Assembly (NCBI RefSeq): GCF_001870465.1
Contig: NZ_MDGK01000015.1
Span: forward strand, 682,001 to 746,000
From: Pseudomonas extremorientalis
GTDB taxonomy: Bacteria; Pseudomonadota; Gammaproteobacteria; Pseudomonadales; Pseudomonadaceae
Reading direction: 5' to 3'
DNA length: 64,000 bases
Shown: in pieces, positions 8,809-17,264 of the stretch
Numbering within the stretch: the stretch's first letter is position 1
Layout of the letters: each line of letters opens with the position of its first letter
Notes under the pieces: model-generated
The model's input: the letters and a program-made list of their open reading frames with translations, nothing else
What the model was told of the DNA's origin: nothing
The model's database searches: none
Made by a program: the position numbers and the translations under genes

Positions 8809-9993
8809 ATGAAAAATTCTTTTGGTTTCACTGGGTATCTGGCGGGGCTGAGCATGCTCGGTTACCTCGCCATGGACATGTATTTACCGGCGTTCGGCGC
8901 CATGGGCGAGCACTTGCAGATTGGCGCCGGTGCAGTAGGCGCCAGCTTGAGCATTTTCCTCGCCGGCTTTGCGGTCGGGCAGTTGTTATGGGGGCCGTTG
9001 TCCGACCGCCTGGGGCGCAAGCCGATCCTGCTCGCCGGGCTGAGCCTGTTTGTGCTCGGTTGTGCGGGCATGTTCTGGGTCGAAACGGCGCCTCAGTTGC
9101 TGGCATTGCGTTTTATCCAAGCCATTGGCGTATGCGCCGCCGCCGTCAGTTGGCAAGCCCTGGTGATCGACCGCTACCCGGCCGACAAGGCCCATCGCGT
9201 GTTCGCCAGCATCATGCCGCTGATGTCGTTGTCACCGGCTTTAGCGCCGCTGTTGGGCGCGATGGTGCTGAGTCACTTCGGCTGGCAGGCGATCTTCGGC
9301 GTATTGCTGGGTGTGTCGTTGTTGCTGTTGTTGCCGACGTTGTTCCTGCGTACTGCGCAGAAACGTCAGGCCGCGAAGGGCGAACCTTCGCGACTGGGTT
9401 ATGGACAGTTACTGACGTCTCGCGTGTTTACCGGCAATGTCATGATTTTTGCCGCGTGCTCGGCCAGTTTCTTCGCCTGGCTGACGGCGTCGCCCTTCAT
9501 CCTGGGCGGCATGGGCTACAGTCCGAATGACATCGGCCTGAGCTACGTGCTGCCGACCTTGGCGTTTCTGGTCGGCGGCTACAGCTGCCGCAGCGCCTTG
9601 CAACACTTCCAGGGCAAGACGCTGTTGCCGTGGCTGCTGCTGGCGTATTGCATCAGCATGGTGGCGTTGTACCTGGTCGCGACCTTGACCGTGCCGAGCC
9701 TTACCACCTTGCTGATTCCGTTCTGCCTGATGGCGCTGTGCAACGGTGCCAGTTACCCCATCGTCGTGGCGAACGCGCTGATGCCGTTTGCGCAAAACTC
9801 CGGCAAGGCGGCGGCGCTGCAAAATACGCTGCAATTGGGCCTGTGCTTTCTCAGCAGCCTGCTGGTGTCGTCAATGATTGACCAGCCACTGCTGATTACC
9901 GTGATTGTGATGCTGGCGACTGCGCCGTTGGCCGTGCTGGGGTACTGGCTGGCGCGGCCCAAGGCCAAGGATTCGGAGCTGGCAGCCGCCTAG
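8809..9993 (+). CDS. punC: MFS transporter of the Bcr/CflA (DHA1) group, PunC-like purine transporter
   Basis: The inner-membrane protein has 394 aa with about 12 hydrophobic segments. The MFS loop 2-3 motif is [11 protein letters not shown] (near residues 63-73), and the MDMYLPAF segment in helix 1 is typical of Bcr/CflA proteins. E. coli PunC (YdhC) imports purine nucleosides and is controlled by PunR. The divergent punR homologue, the Tsx-like channel at its 3' end and the NCS2 permease beyond support a purine role. A drug-efflux function cannot be excluded from sequence alone. The ATG at 8809 follows AAGG. Its stop shares CTAG with the opposing gene. Confidence 0.82.
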   Translation: MKNSFGFTGYLAGLSMLGYLAMDMYLPAFGAMGEHLQIGAGAVGASLSIFLAGFAVGQLLWGPLSDRLGRKPILLAGLSLFVLGCAGMFWVETAPQLLALRFIQAIGVCAAAVSWQALVIDRYPADKAHRVFASIMPLMSLSPALAPLLGAMVLSHFGWQAIFGVLLGVSLLLLLPTLFLRTAQKRQAAKGEPSRLGYGQLLTSRVFTGNVMIFAACSASFFAWLTASPFILGGMGYSPNDIGLSYVLPTLAFLVGGYSCRSALQHFQGKTLLPWLLLAYCISMVALYLVATLTVPSLTTLLIPFCLMALCNGASYPIVVANALMPFAQNSGKAAALQNTLQLGLCFLSSLLVSSMIDQPLLITVIVMLATAPLAVLGYWLARPKAKDSELAAA

Positions 9994-10823
9994 AACGTCA
10001 CTTCCAGGTTCACTGTCGGCGTCGATGTGCGGCTACCCCGGCCGCCATCCACGCCGAATTTGTTATGCCAATACTCGTAACCCACCCCCAGGTACAGGTT
10101 CGGCTTGACGCTTTTGCCCGGTCGCACTGCCACCATCAGCGCGGTGCGCATCAGGGCTTCCGGCGCGGTGTCGCGACCGTGATAGTCCTCGCCTTTTTCC
10201 CCGACATAATTGATGAAACCCTGGAATTTCGCCGCATGATTGGCAATCTCGAACGGGCGCATCCACGTCAGGTTGAGCATGTAGGTATCGTCGAACGTGT
10301 GGTTCGACTCCTGCGCGCCGGGGATGCCGGTGTGGTTCTTTTCCTTGTAGTACAGCAGGCTCAGGTCCAGCACGCCGACGGTGTTGAACTTCAAGGTCGG
10401 GCCGATCACCAGGGCGCGCTTCCTGGCTGAGGCGAAGTTGTTGTTGCGGTTGGCATCGAACCCCAACGTCAGCGCGTAATCCTTGACCAGGCCAGTGCCC
10501 AGCGGCACATCGAACACCCGCGATGCATACAACTGGTGACGGTACACCGCATACACCTCGCTCCCGCCATGATCCGTACCCTTGCGCGGGTCGCGGCTGT
10601 CGGACAGGAACACATCGAGGTTGAGGAAATTGCTGCCGTACCGGTAGCCGCTGGCGTGGGTAAAACTGTAGATGCGCTTGCTGAATTCGTCGGGGTTGTT
10701 CGGGTTGGTGAACTGCTGGCCGTAGCGAAACCCTACGCTGTTGTTCATCCATTCCACCGCGACGGCCTCCCCGCCGCCGAGGAGGGTGAGTGCGACGGTT
10801 GCGCCCTGTAGTGCCTTTTTCAT
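9990..10823 (-). CDS. Tsx-like nucleoside-specific outer-membrane channel
   Basis: The precursor has 277 aa with an N-terminal signal peptide (about residues 1-23). The mature part is rich in alternating hydrophobic and aromatic strands ending in VNLEVTF, with a terminal Phe typical of outer-membrane beta-barrels. [12 protein letters not shown] at the mature N-terminus and the overall pattern match the Tsx/OmpK nucleoside-channel family, which lets nucleosides cross the outer membrane. The start at 10823 has AAAGGA upstream. It is divergent from the NCS2 permease and convergent with punC, fitting a purine-uptake island. Specific substrates are not shown by the sequence. Confidence 0.78.
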   Translation of the reverse strand: MKKALQGATVALTLLGGGEAVAVEWMNNSVGFRYGQQFTNPNNPDEFSKRIYSFTHASGYRYGSNFLNLDVFLSDSRDPRKGTDHGGSEVYAVYRHQLYASRVFDVPLGTGLVKDYALTLGFDANRNNNFASARKRALVIGPTLKFNTVGVLDLSLLYYKEKNHTGIPGAQESNHTFDDTYMLNLTWMRPFEIANHAAKFQGFINYVGEKGEDYHGRDTAPEALMRTALMVAVRPGKSVKPNLYLGVGYEYWHNKFGVDGGRGSRTSTPTVNLEVTF

Positions 10824-10904
10824 TGTTATGGGTCCTTTGGCGTTCTGGCTCATCACGGCCGGATTGTTTTTGTAACGCCGACGGAGGGTAACTTGTTCGA
10901 TTGA

Positions 10905-10948
10905 TTGTATACAACTCTATGGACATCCAGTCCAAACATTGCATACAG
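10905..10948. promoter_or_regulatory. Two TTGTATACAA-like palindromes between the Tsx-like gene and the NCS2 permease
   Basis: A perfect 10-base palindrome TTGTATACAA lies at 10905-10914, and a related copy TTGCATACAG at 10939-10948, 34 bases apart centre to centre, so on nearly the same DNA face. Such sites resemble operators of GntR-family (FCD) regulators. They lie in the divergent promoter region and could control both transporters. The cognate regulator is not identified. Confidence 0.45.
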
Positions 10949-10981
10949 TGGCCGCACAACAAAAACAGAGAACCCCTCACC

Positions 10982-12484
10982 ATGACTATCCCGAAGGCGT
11001 CACCGCAGCGGCCAGAAGATGAGAATCTCGGCGTCGCCGCCAACATGGCTTACGGCCTGCAACATGTGCTCACCATGTACGGCGGCATCGTCGCGGTACC
11101 GTTGATCGTCGGCCAGGCGGCGGGTTTGTCGCCGGCGGATATCGGCCTGCTGATCGCCGCGTCGTTGTTCGCCGGTGGCCTGGCCACGCTGTTGCAGACC
11201 CTGGGCCTGCCGTTTTTTGGTTGTCAGTTGCCGCTGGTGCAGGGCGTGTCGTTCGCCGGTGTGGCAACCATGGTGGCGATTGTCGGCAGTGATGGCGCCG
11301 GTGGTGTGCCGGCGATTCTTGGCGCGGTAATGGCCGCGTCTTTTATCGGATTATTGATAACCCCGGTGTTCTCGCGGATCACCAAGTTTTTCCCGCCGTT
11401 GGTAACGGGCATTGTGATCACCACCATCGGCTTGACCCTGATGCCCGTTGCCGCGCGCTGGGCCATGGGCGGCAACAGCCGCGCCGCCGATTTCGGCAGC
11501 ATGTCCAATATCGGCCTGGCGGCGTTGACCCTGGTGCTGGTGTTGCTGTTGAGCAAGATAGGCAGCGCGACCATCTCGCGCTTGTCGATCCTGCTGGCGA
11601 TGGTGATCGGCACCGTGATTGCGGTGTTCCTCGGCATGGCCGACTTCTCCGGCGTGACCCAGGGGCCGATGTTCGGTTTCCCCACACCCTTCCATTTCGG
11701 CATGCCCACCTTCCATGTGGCCGCGATCATTTCCATGTGCATCGTGGTGATGGTGACCCTGGTCGAGACCTCGGCGGATATTCTGGCGGTGGGTGAAATC
11801 ATCGACACCAAAGTCGATTCCAAGCGTCTGGGCAACGGCCTGCGTGCCGATATGCTGTCGAGTATGTTCGCGCCGATCTTCGGTTCGTTCACCCAGAGCG
11901 CCTTCGCCCAGAACGTCGGGCTGGTGGCGGTGACCGGGGTCAAGAGCCGCTTCGTGGTGGCCACGGGCGGGCTGTTCCTGGTGATCCTCGGCTTGTTGCC
12001 CTTCATGGGCCGGGTCATCGCGGCGGTGCCCACTTCAGTGCTGGGCGGGGCCGGGGTTGTGCTGTTTGGCACCGTGGCGGCCAGTGGTATCCGCACCTTG
12101 TCCAAGGTGGATTACCGCAACAACATGAACCTGATCATCGTGGCCACGTCCATCGGTTTTGGCATGATCCCGATTGCGGCACCGAGCTTCTACGACCACT
12201 TCCCGAGCTGGTTCGCGACCATTTTCCACTCGGGGATCAGCTCGTCGGCAATCATGGCGATCCTGCTGAACCTGGCGTTCAACCATTTCACCGCCGGCAA
12301 TTCGGACCAGCAGTCGGTTTTCGTGGCGGGGACCGAACGCAGCTTGTGCTTTCGCGATGTGTCGGAACTGCGCGATGGGGATTACTTCAAGGGCGGCAAG
12401 TTGTTTGATGCCGAGGGCAGGGAGATCCCGTTGGTGGCGGAAGTGCCTAGGAAGGTCACCAAACCCGAGGCTAGCGAGGCCTGA
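10982..12484 (+). CDS. NCS2-family purine/xanthine (or uric acid) permease
   Basis: The inner-membrane proton symporter has 500 aa and about 14 hydrophobic segments. It carries NCS2 signatures: YGLQHVLTMYGG at the start, LVETSADILAVGE in the middle, and the substrate-site motif QNVGLVAVTGVKSRFV. The motif and length fit the XanQ/UacT purine branch rather than uracil permeases. The C-terminal 60 residues are hydrophilic. The ATG at 10982 (MTIPKAS) was chosen over an upstream in-frame start at 10901, which would include the palindrome region. Neighbouring punC and Tsx-like genes support purine uptake. Whether the substrate is xanthine, urate or another base is open. Confidence 0.85.
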   Translation: MTIPKASPQRPEDENLGVAANMAYGLQHVLTMYGGIVAVPLIVGQAAGLSPADIGLLIAASLFAGGLATLLQTLGLPFFGCQLPLVQGVSFAGVATMVAIVGSDGAGGVPAILGAVMAASFIGLLITPVFSRITKFFPPLVTGIVITTIGLTLMPVAARWAMGGNSRAADFGSMSNIGLAALTLVLVLLLSKIGSATISRLSILLAMVIGTVIAVFLGMADFSGVTQGPMFGFPTPFHFGMPTFHVAAIISMCIVVMVTLVETSADILAVGEIIDTKVDSKRLGNGLRADMLSSMFAPIFGSFTQSAFAQNVGLVAVTGVKSRFVVATGGLFLVILGLLPFMGRVIAAVPTSVLGGAGVVLFGTVAASGIRTLSKVDYRNNMNLIIVATSIGFGMIPIAAPSFYDHFPSWFATIFHSGISSSAIMAILLNLAFNHFTAGNSDQQSVFVAGTERSLCFRDVSELRDGDYFKGGKLFDAEGREIPLVAEVPRKVTKPEASEA

Positions 12485-12486
12485 AT

Positions 12487-12573
12487 GTGGGAGGGGGCTT
12501 GCCCCCGATGACGGTGGATCAACTGAGTGATTGGCGCCTGACACACCGCTATCGGGGGCAAGCCCCCTCCCAC
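12487..12573. repeat. REPIN (paired inverted REP sequences), family A
   Basis: The left REP begins GTGGGAGGGGGCTTGCCCCC and the right end is its reverse complement, ATCGGGGGCAAGCCCCCTCC plus CAC, separated by about 40 bases. It lies directly after the NCS2 stop codon. The same element occurs at 20754 and, degenerate, at 21668. These are typical Pseudomonas REP doublets, mobilised by RAYT transposases. No RAYT gene lies in this window. Confidence 0.9.
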
Positions 12574-12599
12574 AATTGGAATGCATCCAGCTTGAGCAT

Positions 12600-13532
12600 T
12601 CAGCCGGCCTTGAGCACTTTGTATTGTGCCGAACACACCTCATCCAGAAACTTCACCACAGTCCCCATGCACGCCTGGCGTTCTTCCACATGGGGCATGT
12701 GGCTGGAGTCTTCAAACAGCGCCCAGCGCACATCCGCAATTTCGTCCAGGAACGGCTTGACCACCAGCGGCGTGGCCTCGTCGTGGCGCCCCGAGATCAC
12801 CAGCGTCGGTACGTTGATCGCCGACAGGCGGCCAGTGGATTTCCAGTCTTTCAAGCTGCCGATCACATGGAATTCGGTCGGGCCGCTCATGGCGTGGTAC
12901 ACCGTCGGGTCTGCATCGACCGCGGCGAAGGTGCGCGCCACTTCCTCGGGCCACGGGATGACCCGGCATACGTGATGGTCATAGAACACCCGCGACGCGG
13001 CAAGGTATTCCGGGTCCTGGTAGTTGCCGACGGCTTCGTGCTTGAGCAGGGTTTCATGCACGCCTTCAGGCAACAATTTGCGCAGGCGGTTGGCTTCGCT
13101 GACCCAGGTGCGCATGCAGGTCGGCGAGTTGGCCGGGATGAACGCGCGCAGGCCCTTGGGTTGCAGGATCGCGTGCTCACTGCCGAGCATGCCGCCCCAG
13201 GACTGGCCGAGGATCGCGTAGTTATCGCTGATCTGCAGGTGGTCCAGCAGGTTGTTGAGTTCTTCGAGGAACAGGCCCACGGTCCAGAAGGACGGGTCTT
13301 TGTCGGGCAGATGGGTGGAGCGGCCGTTGCCCAACTGGTCGTAGTGGATCACCGCGTGACCACTGGCGGCGACGTCCTTGAACGCGTCAACATAATCATG
13401 GGTGCATCCGGGGCCGCCGTGGATAACCACCAGGGGCGTGCGACCGCTCGACAAGTCACCGGTGACGCGGTACCAGGTTTGGTAGGCGCCAAACGCCGCA
13501 TACCCTTCGCGGATTTTTTCGATGAATTCCAT
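12600..13532 (-). CDS. laaA: L-amino acid amidase / proline iminopeptidase-family hydrolase (LaaA)
   Basis: The alpha/beta hydrolase of peptidase family S33 has 310 aa, the length of P. azotoformans LaaA, which hydrolyses L-amino acid amides such as prolinamide. The oxyanion segment is HGGPG (residues 38-42), the nucleophile is Ser111 in GQSWGG, and the acid and His are visible in SGRHDEATP and DSSHMPH. The start at 13532 follows AGGG. The gene lies downstream of the LuxR solo on the same strand, 92 bases away, with a lux-box-like palindrome between. Peptidase genes of this family next to LuxR solos are a hallmark of plant-responsive systems. The natural substrate is unknown. Confidence 0.82.
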   Translation of the reverse strand: MEFIEKIREGYAAFGAYQTWYRVTGDLSSGRTPLVVIHGGPGCTHDYVDAFKDVAASGHAVIHYDQLGNGRSTHLPDKDPSFWTVGLFLEELNNLLDHLQISDNYAILGQSWGGMLGSEHAILQPKGLRAFIPANSPTCMRTWVSEANRLRKLLPEGVHETLLKHEAVGNYQDPEYLAASRVFYDHHVCRVIPWPEEVARTFAAVDADPTVYHAMSGPTEFHVIGSLKDWKSTGRLSAINVPTLVISGRHDEATPLVVKPFLDEIADVRWALFEDSSHMPHVEERQACMGTVVKFLDEVCSAQYKVLKAG

Positions 13533-13592
13533 TTCGTACCCTGCTCTGAAAAAAGGATCAGGGACACGATAATGCGTGGCAGAAATTTAGGT

Positions 13593-13612
13593 AACTAGCA
13601 AAACAGCTAGGT
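13593..13612 (-). promoter_or_regulatory. Lux-box-like palindrome upstream of laaA
   Basis: Read on the reverse strand it is ACCTAGCTGTTTTGCTAGTT: 20 bases with arms CTAGC/GCTAG and the ACCT start of classical lux boxes. It lies 60 bases upstream of laaA. It matches the outer bases of the second box at 14470. It is a candidate target of the LuxR protein encoded next to it. Confidence 0.65.
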
Positions 13613-13624
13613 TTTGCCGGGGTG

Positions 13625-14410
13625 TCAGTCTTCCAGCAGCCGGTAATGGGTGGCGCGCACTACCGCCTGCACGCGGTTCTTGGCCCCCAGTTTGTGCATG
13701 GCCGAGGCCAGGTGCAGGGTGACCACCGCCAGCGAACGGCTCAATTGCGTGGCAATTTCGGCCGCAGTCAGGCCTTCGGCGGCCCATTTGAGGCACTCAC
13801 GTTCGCGTTTGGTCAGGTGGATATGCGGGTAAGTGCGCAGCTCTTTGCTGAACAATGGGTAGGCCGCTTCCTGCAAGGCATGGGAAATCAGGCTGAAGTC
13901 CGACAAGGTCTGCTGCGCATCCTTCAACACGCTGCGGGCGTTGCCGGTGCGCAGGCCGGTCAGCGAGGCGAAGCCGCCACGGGGCAGGTGGATCGGCACG
14001 CTGACGCCGCAGGTCAATTGCTGGTCATGCAGGTAGGATGAAACCGGCGCGTGGCAGGGATCGATGATCTTTTGCAGGGGGGTGTCGGCCTTGACGTCGT
14101 AGGACCACACGAACGGCGACACCCGGCTCAGAGCCAGGTGTTGCACCGGATCGATCTGGTAGAACCCTTCGCTGCACCACAAGGCATGCCAGTCGGCCGG
14201 GGTGTTGCGTAGTTGCAGCACCGAGGGGGTGATCAATGCGCCATCCTGGTCGATCGGCACCGGGGTGTAGTCGTACACCAAGGCGTCGAAGCCCAACTGT
14301 TGGGCAAGGATAAAGGTGTTGTCCATCTGCTCGTCCAGGCTCCTGCCCGGCATCAGACGGTGATTTAAGGCAGTCAGCTTGGCCAGCATCCGTTCTGCTC
14401 CCGATTTCAT
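13625..14410 (-). CDS. pipR: LuxR-family solo regulator of the plant-signal-responsive type (PipR-like)
   Basis: The two-domain regulator has 261 aa: an N-terminal autoinducer-binding domain and a C-terminal LuxR HTH (LTKRERECLKWAAEG then IATQLSRSLAVV). Aligning by motif to TraR numbering, W57, D70, P71 and W85 are kept but Tyr61 is replaced by Trp (DWHALW). Trp at position 61 is the hallmark of solos such as OryR and PsoR that answer plant compounds rather than acyl-homoserine lactones. No luxI gene is present. The flanking S33 genes and peptide ABC transporter match the arrangement described for PipR of a Populus-associated Pseudomonas. The start could be 14410 or, with a better GGGAG site, 14389. 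Confidence 0.8.
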   Translation of the reverse strand: MKSGAERMLAKLTALNHRLMPGRSLDEQMDNTFILAQQLGFDALVYDYTPVPIDQDGALITPSVLQLRNTPADWHALWCSEGFYQIDPVQHLALSRVSPFVWSYDVKADTPLQKIIDPCHAPVSSYLHDQQLTCGVSVPIHLPRGGFASLTGLRTGNARSVLKDAQQTLSDFSLISHALQEAAYPLFSKELRTYPHIHLTKRERECLKWAAEGLTAAEIATQLSRSLAVVTLHLASAMHKLGAKNRVQAVVRATHYRLLED

Positions 14411-14469
14411 TTGAATCTCGACTTGCGGCAAGTAGAATGCCACGCCCCGGCGAAGGACTGCCAGGCCAA

Positions 14470-14489
14470 ACCTATAAGAAATACTAGGT
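14470..14489 (+). promoter_or_regulatory. Lux-box-like palindrome upstream of pipA
   Basis: ACCTATAAGAAATACTAGGT is a 20-base inverted repeat with ACCTA/TAGGT arms, matching the ACCT-N12-AGGT form of lux boxes. Flanking A/T bases extend the symmetry to 22. It lies 82 bases before the pipA start and between the divergent pipR and pipA, so it could drive pipA and the transporter operon. Confidence 0.75.
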
Positions 14490-14571
14490 TATGGACGCGC
14501 GGCATCCTCGGTAGTGTTGGCCGATCAACGGCCGCTACCTGCCAGGCCGATACAACACAAGGAATGTATGC

Positions 14572-15459
14572 ATGTGGCGTGAAATTGCCCCCGACCAGCA
14601 GTACAACGTGCAAGTCGATGGCCATAACCTCGTGGTCTACAGCTTCGGCGAAGGCGATGAGGTGCTGCTGTGCCTCAACGGCGGGCCGGGCCTGCCGTGT
14701 GACTACTTGCGCGACGCCCATGGCTGGCTCAAGGAGCATAACCTGCGAGTGGTTGCATTCGACCAGCTTGGCACGGGCGCATCAGCCAGACCCACCGATG
14801 TTTCGCTGTGGGAAATCCGCCGTTATGTCGAAGAAGTCGAAACCGTGCGCCAGGCCCTGGGCCTGGGCCGCGTGCATTTGCTCGGGCATTCCTGGGGCGG
14901 CTGGCTCGGCATCGAATACGCGATCCATTACCCCGACGCGCTGAAAAGCCTGATCCTCGAAAACACCGTGGGCGACATTCCGCACCTGTCCCAGGAACTG
15001 GAGCGCCTGCGCGGCGCCCTCGGCAGCGAAACCGTGGCCATGATGCAACGTCACGAAGCCATGGGTACCCTCGACCACCCGCAGTACCAGGCCGCGATTA
15101 CCTTGCTCAACTACCGCCACGTGTGCCGGCTGGACGAGTGGCCTGCACCGGTCAGACGCTCTCTCGACGACTGGAACATGGGCCCTTACGAAACCATGCA
15201 GGGTCCCAACGAATTCCTCTACATCGGCAACCTCAAGGACTGGAACCGCCTCCCCGAGATGGCCGCGTTCAAGATGCCGATCCTGATCACCACCGGCCAG
15301 CACGACGAACTCACCCCGGCCTGCGCCATGCGCATGAAAATGGCGGCCCGGCACGCCGAATTGCATGTTTTCCCCAACAGCAGCCATATGCCGTTTTATG
15401 AAGAGCCCCAGGCATATTTCCCGGTGCTGCTGGACTTCCTCTCGCGTCACCGAGGCTGA
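14572..15459 (+). CDS. pipA: Proline iminopeptidase-family hydrolase (PipA-like)
   Basis: The S33 alpha/beta hydrolase has 295 aa and is a diverged paralogue of the LaaA encoded on the other side of pipR. NGGPG (residues 36-40) is the oxyanion segment, Ser107 in GHSWGG the nucleophile, and the acid/His pair lies in TGQHDELTP and NSSHMPF. It probably cleaves an N-terminal residue or amide from small peptides or plant-derived amides in the cytosol. It starts the operon with the dipeptide-type ABC transporter genes; the next gene begins three bases after its stop. Regulation by the LuxR solo through the lux box at 14470 is inferred. It has no signal peptide. Confidence 0.82.
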   Translation: MWREIAPDQQYNVQVDGHNLVVYSFGEGDEVLLCLNGGPGLPCDYLRDAHGWLKEHNLRVVAFDQLGTGASARPTDVSLWEIRRYVEEVETVRQALGLGRVHLLGHSWGGWLGIEYAIHYPDALKSLILENTVGDIPHLSQELERLRGALGSETVAMMQRHEAMGTLDHPQYQAAITLLNYRHVCRLDEWPAPVRRSLDDWNMGPYETMQGPNEFLYIGNLKDWNRLPEMAAFKMPILITTGQHDELTPACAMRMKMAARHAELHVFPNSSHMPFYEEPQAYFPVLLDFLSRHRG

Positions 15460-15462
15460 CGG

Positions 15463-16410
15463 ATGAACCTGGCGCGCTACCGTTTTGTGCTGTCCCGGCC
15501 GCTGCAGTTGCTGCCGGTGCTGTTTGGCATCAGCCTGATCACCTTTGTGCTGGTGCGCTCGATCCCTGGCGACCCGGCGCGCGCCTTGCTGGGCTCGCGC
15601 AGCACGCCGGATGCCTTGCTGAAGATTCGCGCCCAGTACGGCCTCGACCAGCCGTTGTGGCAGCAATACTTCTACTTCCTGAAAAACCTGCTCAAGGGCG
15701 ACCTCGGCCAATCGCTGCTGTACAAGGTCGACGCCCTCAAGCTGATTGTCACGCGCATCGAGCCCACCCTGGTGCTGGTACTGGGCAGCGTGGTGCTGGC
15801 GCTGCTGATCGCGGTGCCGCTGGCGACCTGGGCCGCACGCAACAAGGGCGGCTGGGCGGACAACCTGATCCGCGTGTTCACCACGGTTGGCCTGGGCATG
15901 CCGGCGTTCTGGCTGGGCTTGATGCTGATCCTGTTGCTGAGTGTGCAGTGGGGCTTGTTTCCGGTGTCCGGCTACGGCCGCACCTGGCTGGACAAGGCGC
16001 ATCACATGGTGCTGCCGTGCCTGACGATTGCCCTGGCGTTATCGGCGGTGCTGGTGCGCAACTTGCGGGCGAGCATGCTGATGGAGTTGCAGGCCGATCA
16101 CGTGACCGCGGCCCGCGCCCGTGGGCTGTCGGAAACCGCCGTTTTTCGTCGGCATGTGTTGCCAAATTCCCTGTTGCCGGCGGTCAACCTGCTGGCGGTG
16201 AACATCGGCTGGCTGATCAGCGGCACGGTGGTGATCGAAAGCCTGTTCGCCATTCCCGGTATAGGCCAATTGCTGGTGCGCGGCATTTTCACCCGCGATT
16301 ACATGGTGGTGCAGGGCGTGGCCATGGTGCTGGCCTGCGCGACGGTGGTGGTCAACTTCATCGCTGACGTGGTGACGGTGGCCCTCGACCCACGGGTGAA
16401 GATGCAATGA
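15463..16410 (+). CDS. Peptide ABC transporter permease, DppB type
   Basis: The inner-membrane permease has 315 aa and six hydrophobic segments. The N-terminus FVLSRPLQLLPVLFGISLIT and the RSIPGDPARALLG loop are typical of DppB/OppB proteins. The EAA-like loop that contacts the ATPase is ARARGLSETAVFRRHVLPN. It starts three bases after pipA and overlaps the next permease by four bases, so the genes are cotranscribed. With the following genes it should import a small peptide or related amide. Confidence 0.88.
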   Translation: MNLARYRFVLSRPLQLLPVLFGISLITFVLVRSIPGDPARALLGSRSTPDALLKIRAQYGLDQPLWQQYFYFLKNLLKGDLGQSLLYKVDALKLIVTRIEPTLVLVLGSVVLALLIAVPLATWAARNKGGWADNLIRVFTTVGLGMPAFWLGLMLILLLSVQWGLFPVSGYGRTWLDKAHHMVLPCLTIALALSAVLVRNLRASMLMELQADHVTAARARGLSETAVFRRHVLPNSLLPAVNLLAVNIGWLISGTVVIESLFAIPGIGQLLVRGIFTRDYMVVQGVAMVLACATVVVNFIADVVTVALDPRVKMQ

Positions 16411-17264
16411 GCAGCCGCCCGTTGATTGCCCCGTGGCGCTTGCGCCTGCGTTTCGGTTTGCGCAATGGTCGGCTGACGGCGGCGTGGGGCCTGGCGATCC
16501 TGCTGGTGTGGCTGGCGCTTGCGCTGTTTGCGCCGTGGATTGCACCGTATGACCCGATTGCGCAGAACCCTGATTTCAGTTTACTCGCTCCAAGCCTTAT
16601 ACATCCGTTTGGCACGGATAACTACGGAAGAGACATTCTTTCGAGGGTGATCTGGGGCGCTCGCATCGACCTGCAACTGGCCATTGTCGGGGTGATCTTC
16701 CCTTTCATGATCGGCACCTTCATCGGTGCGGTCTCGGGCTATATCGGCGGGCGCTTCGACAGCGTTTGCATGCGCGTGATCGACGTGATCCTGGCGTTTC
16801 CCTTCCTGGTGCTGATGCTCGCGATCATGGCCATCCTCGGGCCGGGCCTGAAGAGTTTCTACATCGCCATGGCGCTGGTGGGCTGGGTGTCGTATGCGCG
16901 GCTGATCCGCTCGCAGATCCTGGTGCTCAAGGAAAGCGAGTTTGCCCTGGCCGCCAAGAGCCTGGGCTTTGGCCACGGGCGCATTCTGTTCCGGCATCTG
17001 CTGCCCAATGCGATGTTCGGCTCGATTGTGTTTTCCATGTCTGACGCGGTGCTGGTGCTGCTCAATGGCGCCGCCGTGAGCTATCTGGGCCTGGGCGTGC
17101 AACCGCCGACCGCCGAGTGGGGCACCATGGTGGCCGAGGGGCAGGCCTTTATCACCACGGCCTGGTGGATCTGCACCTTTCCGGGGCTGGCCATCGTGAC
17201 CCTGGCCATGGGCTTCAGCCTGCTGGCCGATGGCGTGGCGCAAGTGTTGGGGGACCGCTCATGA
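16407..17264 (+). CDS. Peptide ABC transporter permease, DppC type
   Basis: The second permease has 285 aa. It has the DppC/OppC hallmarks: an N-terminal helix followed by APYDPIAQNP, HPFGTDNYGRDILSRVIWG, and the coupling loop AKSLGFGHGRILFRHLLPNA. It starts by ATGA overlap with the upstream gene and itself ends in an ATGA overlap with the ATPase gene. It pairs with the DppB-type subunit to form the membrane channel. Confidence 0.88.
   Translation: MSSRPLIAPWRLRLRFGLRNGRLTAAWGLAILLVWLALALFAPWIAPYDPIAQNPDFSLLAPSLIHPFGTDNYGRDILSRVIWGARIDLQLAIVGVIFPFMIGTFIGAVSGYIGGRFDSVCMRVIDVILAFPFLVLMLAIMAILGPGLKSFYIAMALVGWVSYARLIRSQILVLKESEFALAAKSLGFGHGRILFRHLLPNAMFGSIVFSMSDAVLVLLNGAAVSYLGLGVQPPTAEWGTMVAEGQAFITTAWWICTFPGLAIVTLAMGFSLLADGVAQVLGDRS

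Noticed and set aside
8809..9993. Simple multidrug efflux pump (Bcr/CflA) reading of punC
   Set aside because: The neighbouring regulator is strongly PunR-like and the adjacent genes are purine-related, so the nucleoside transporter reading is preferred, though not proven.
17117..17260. N-terminal extension of the DppD-type ATPase
   Set aside because: It would overlap the permease by about 150 bases; the ATGA overlap at 17261 gives the normal family start.
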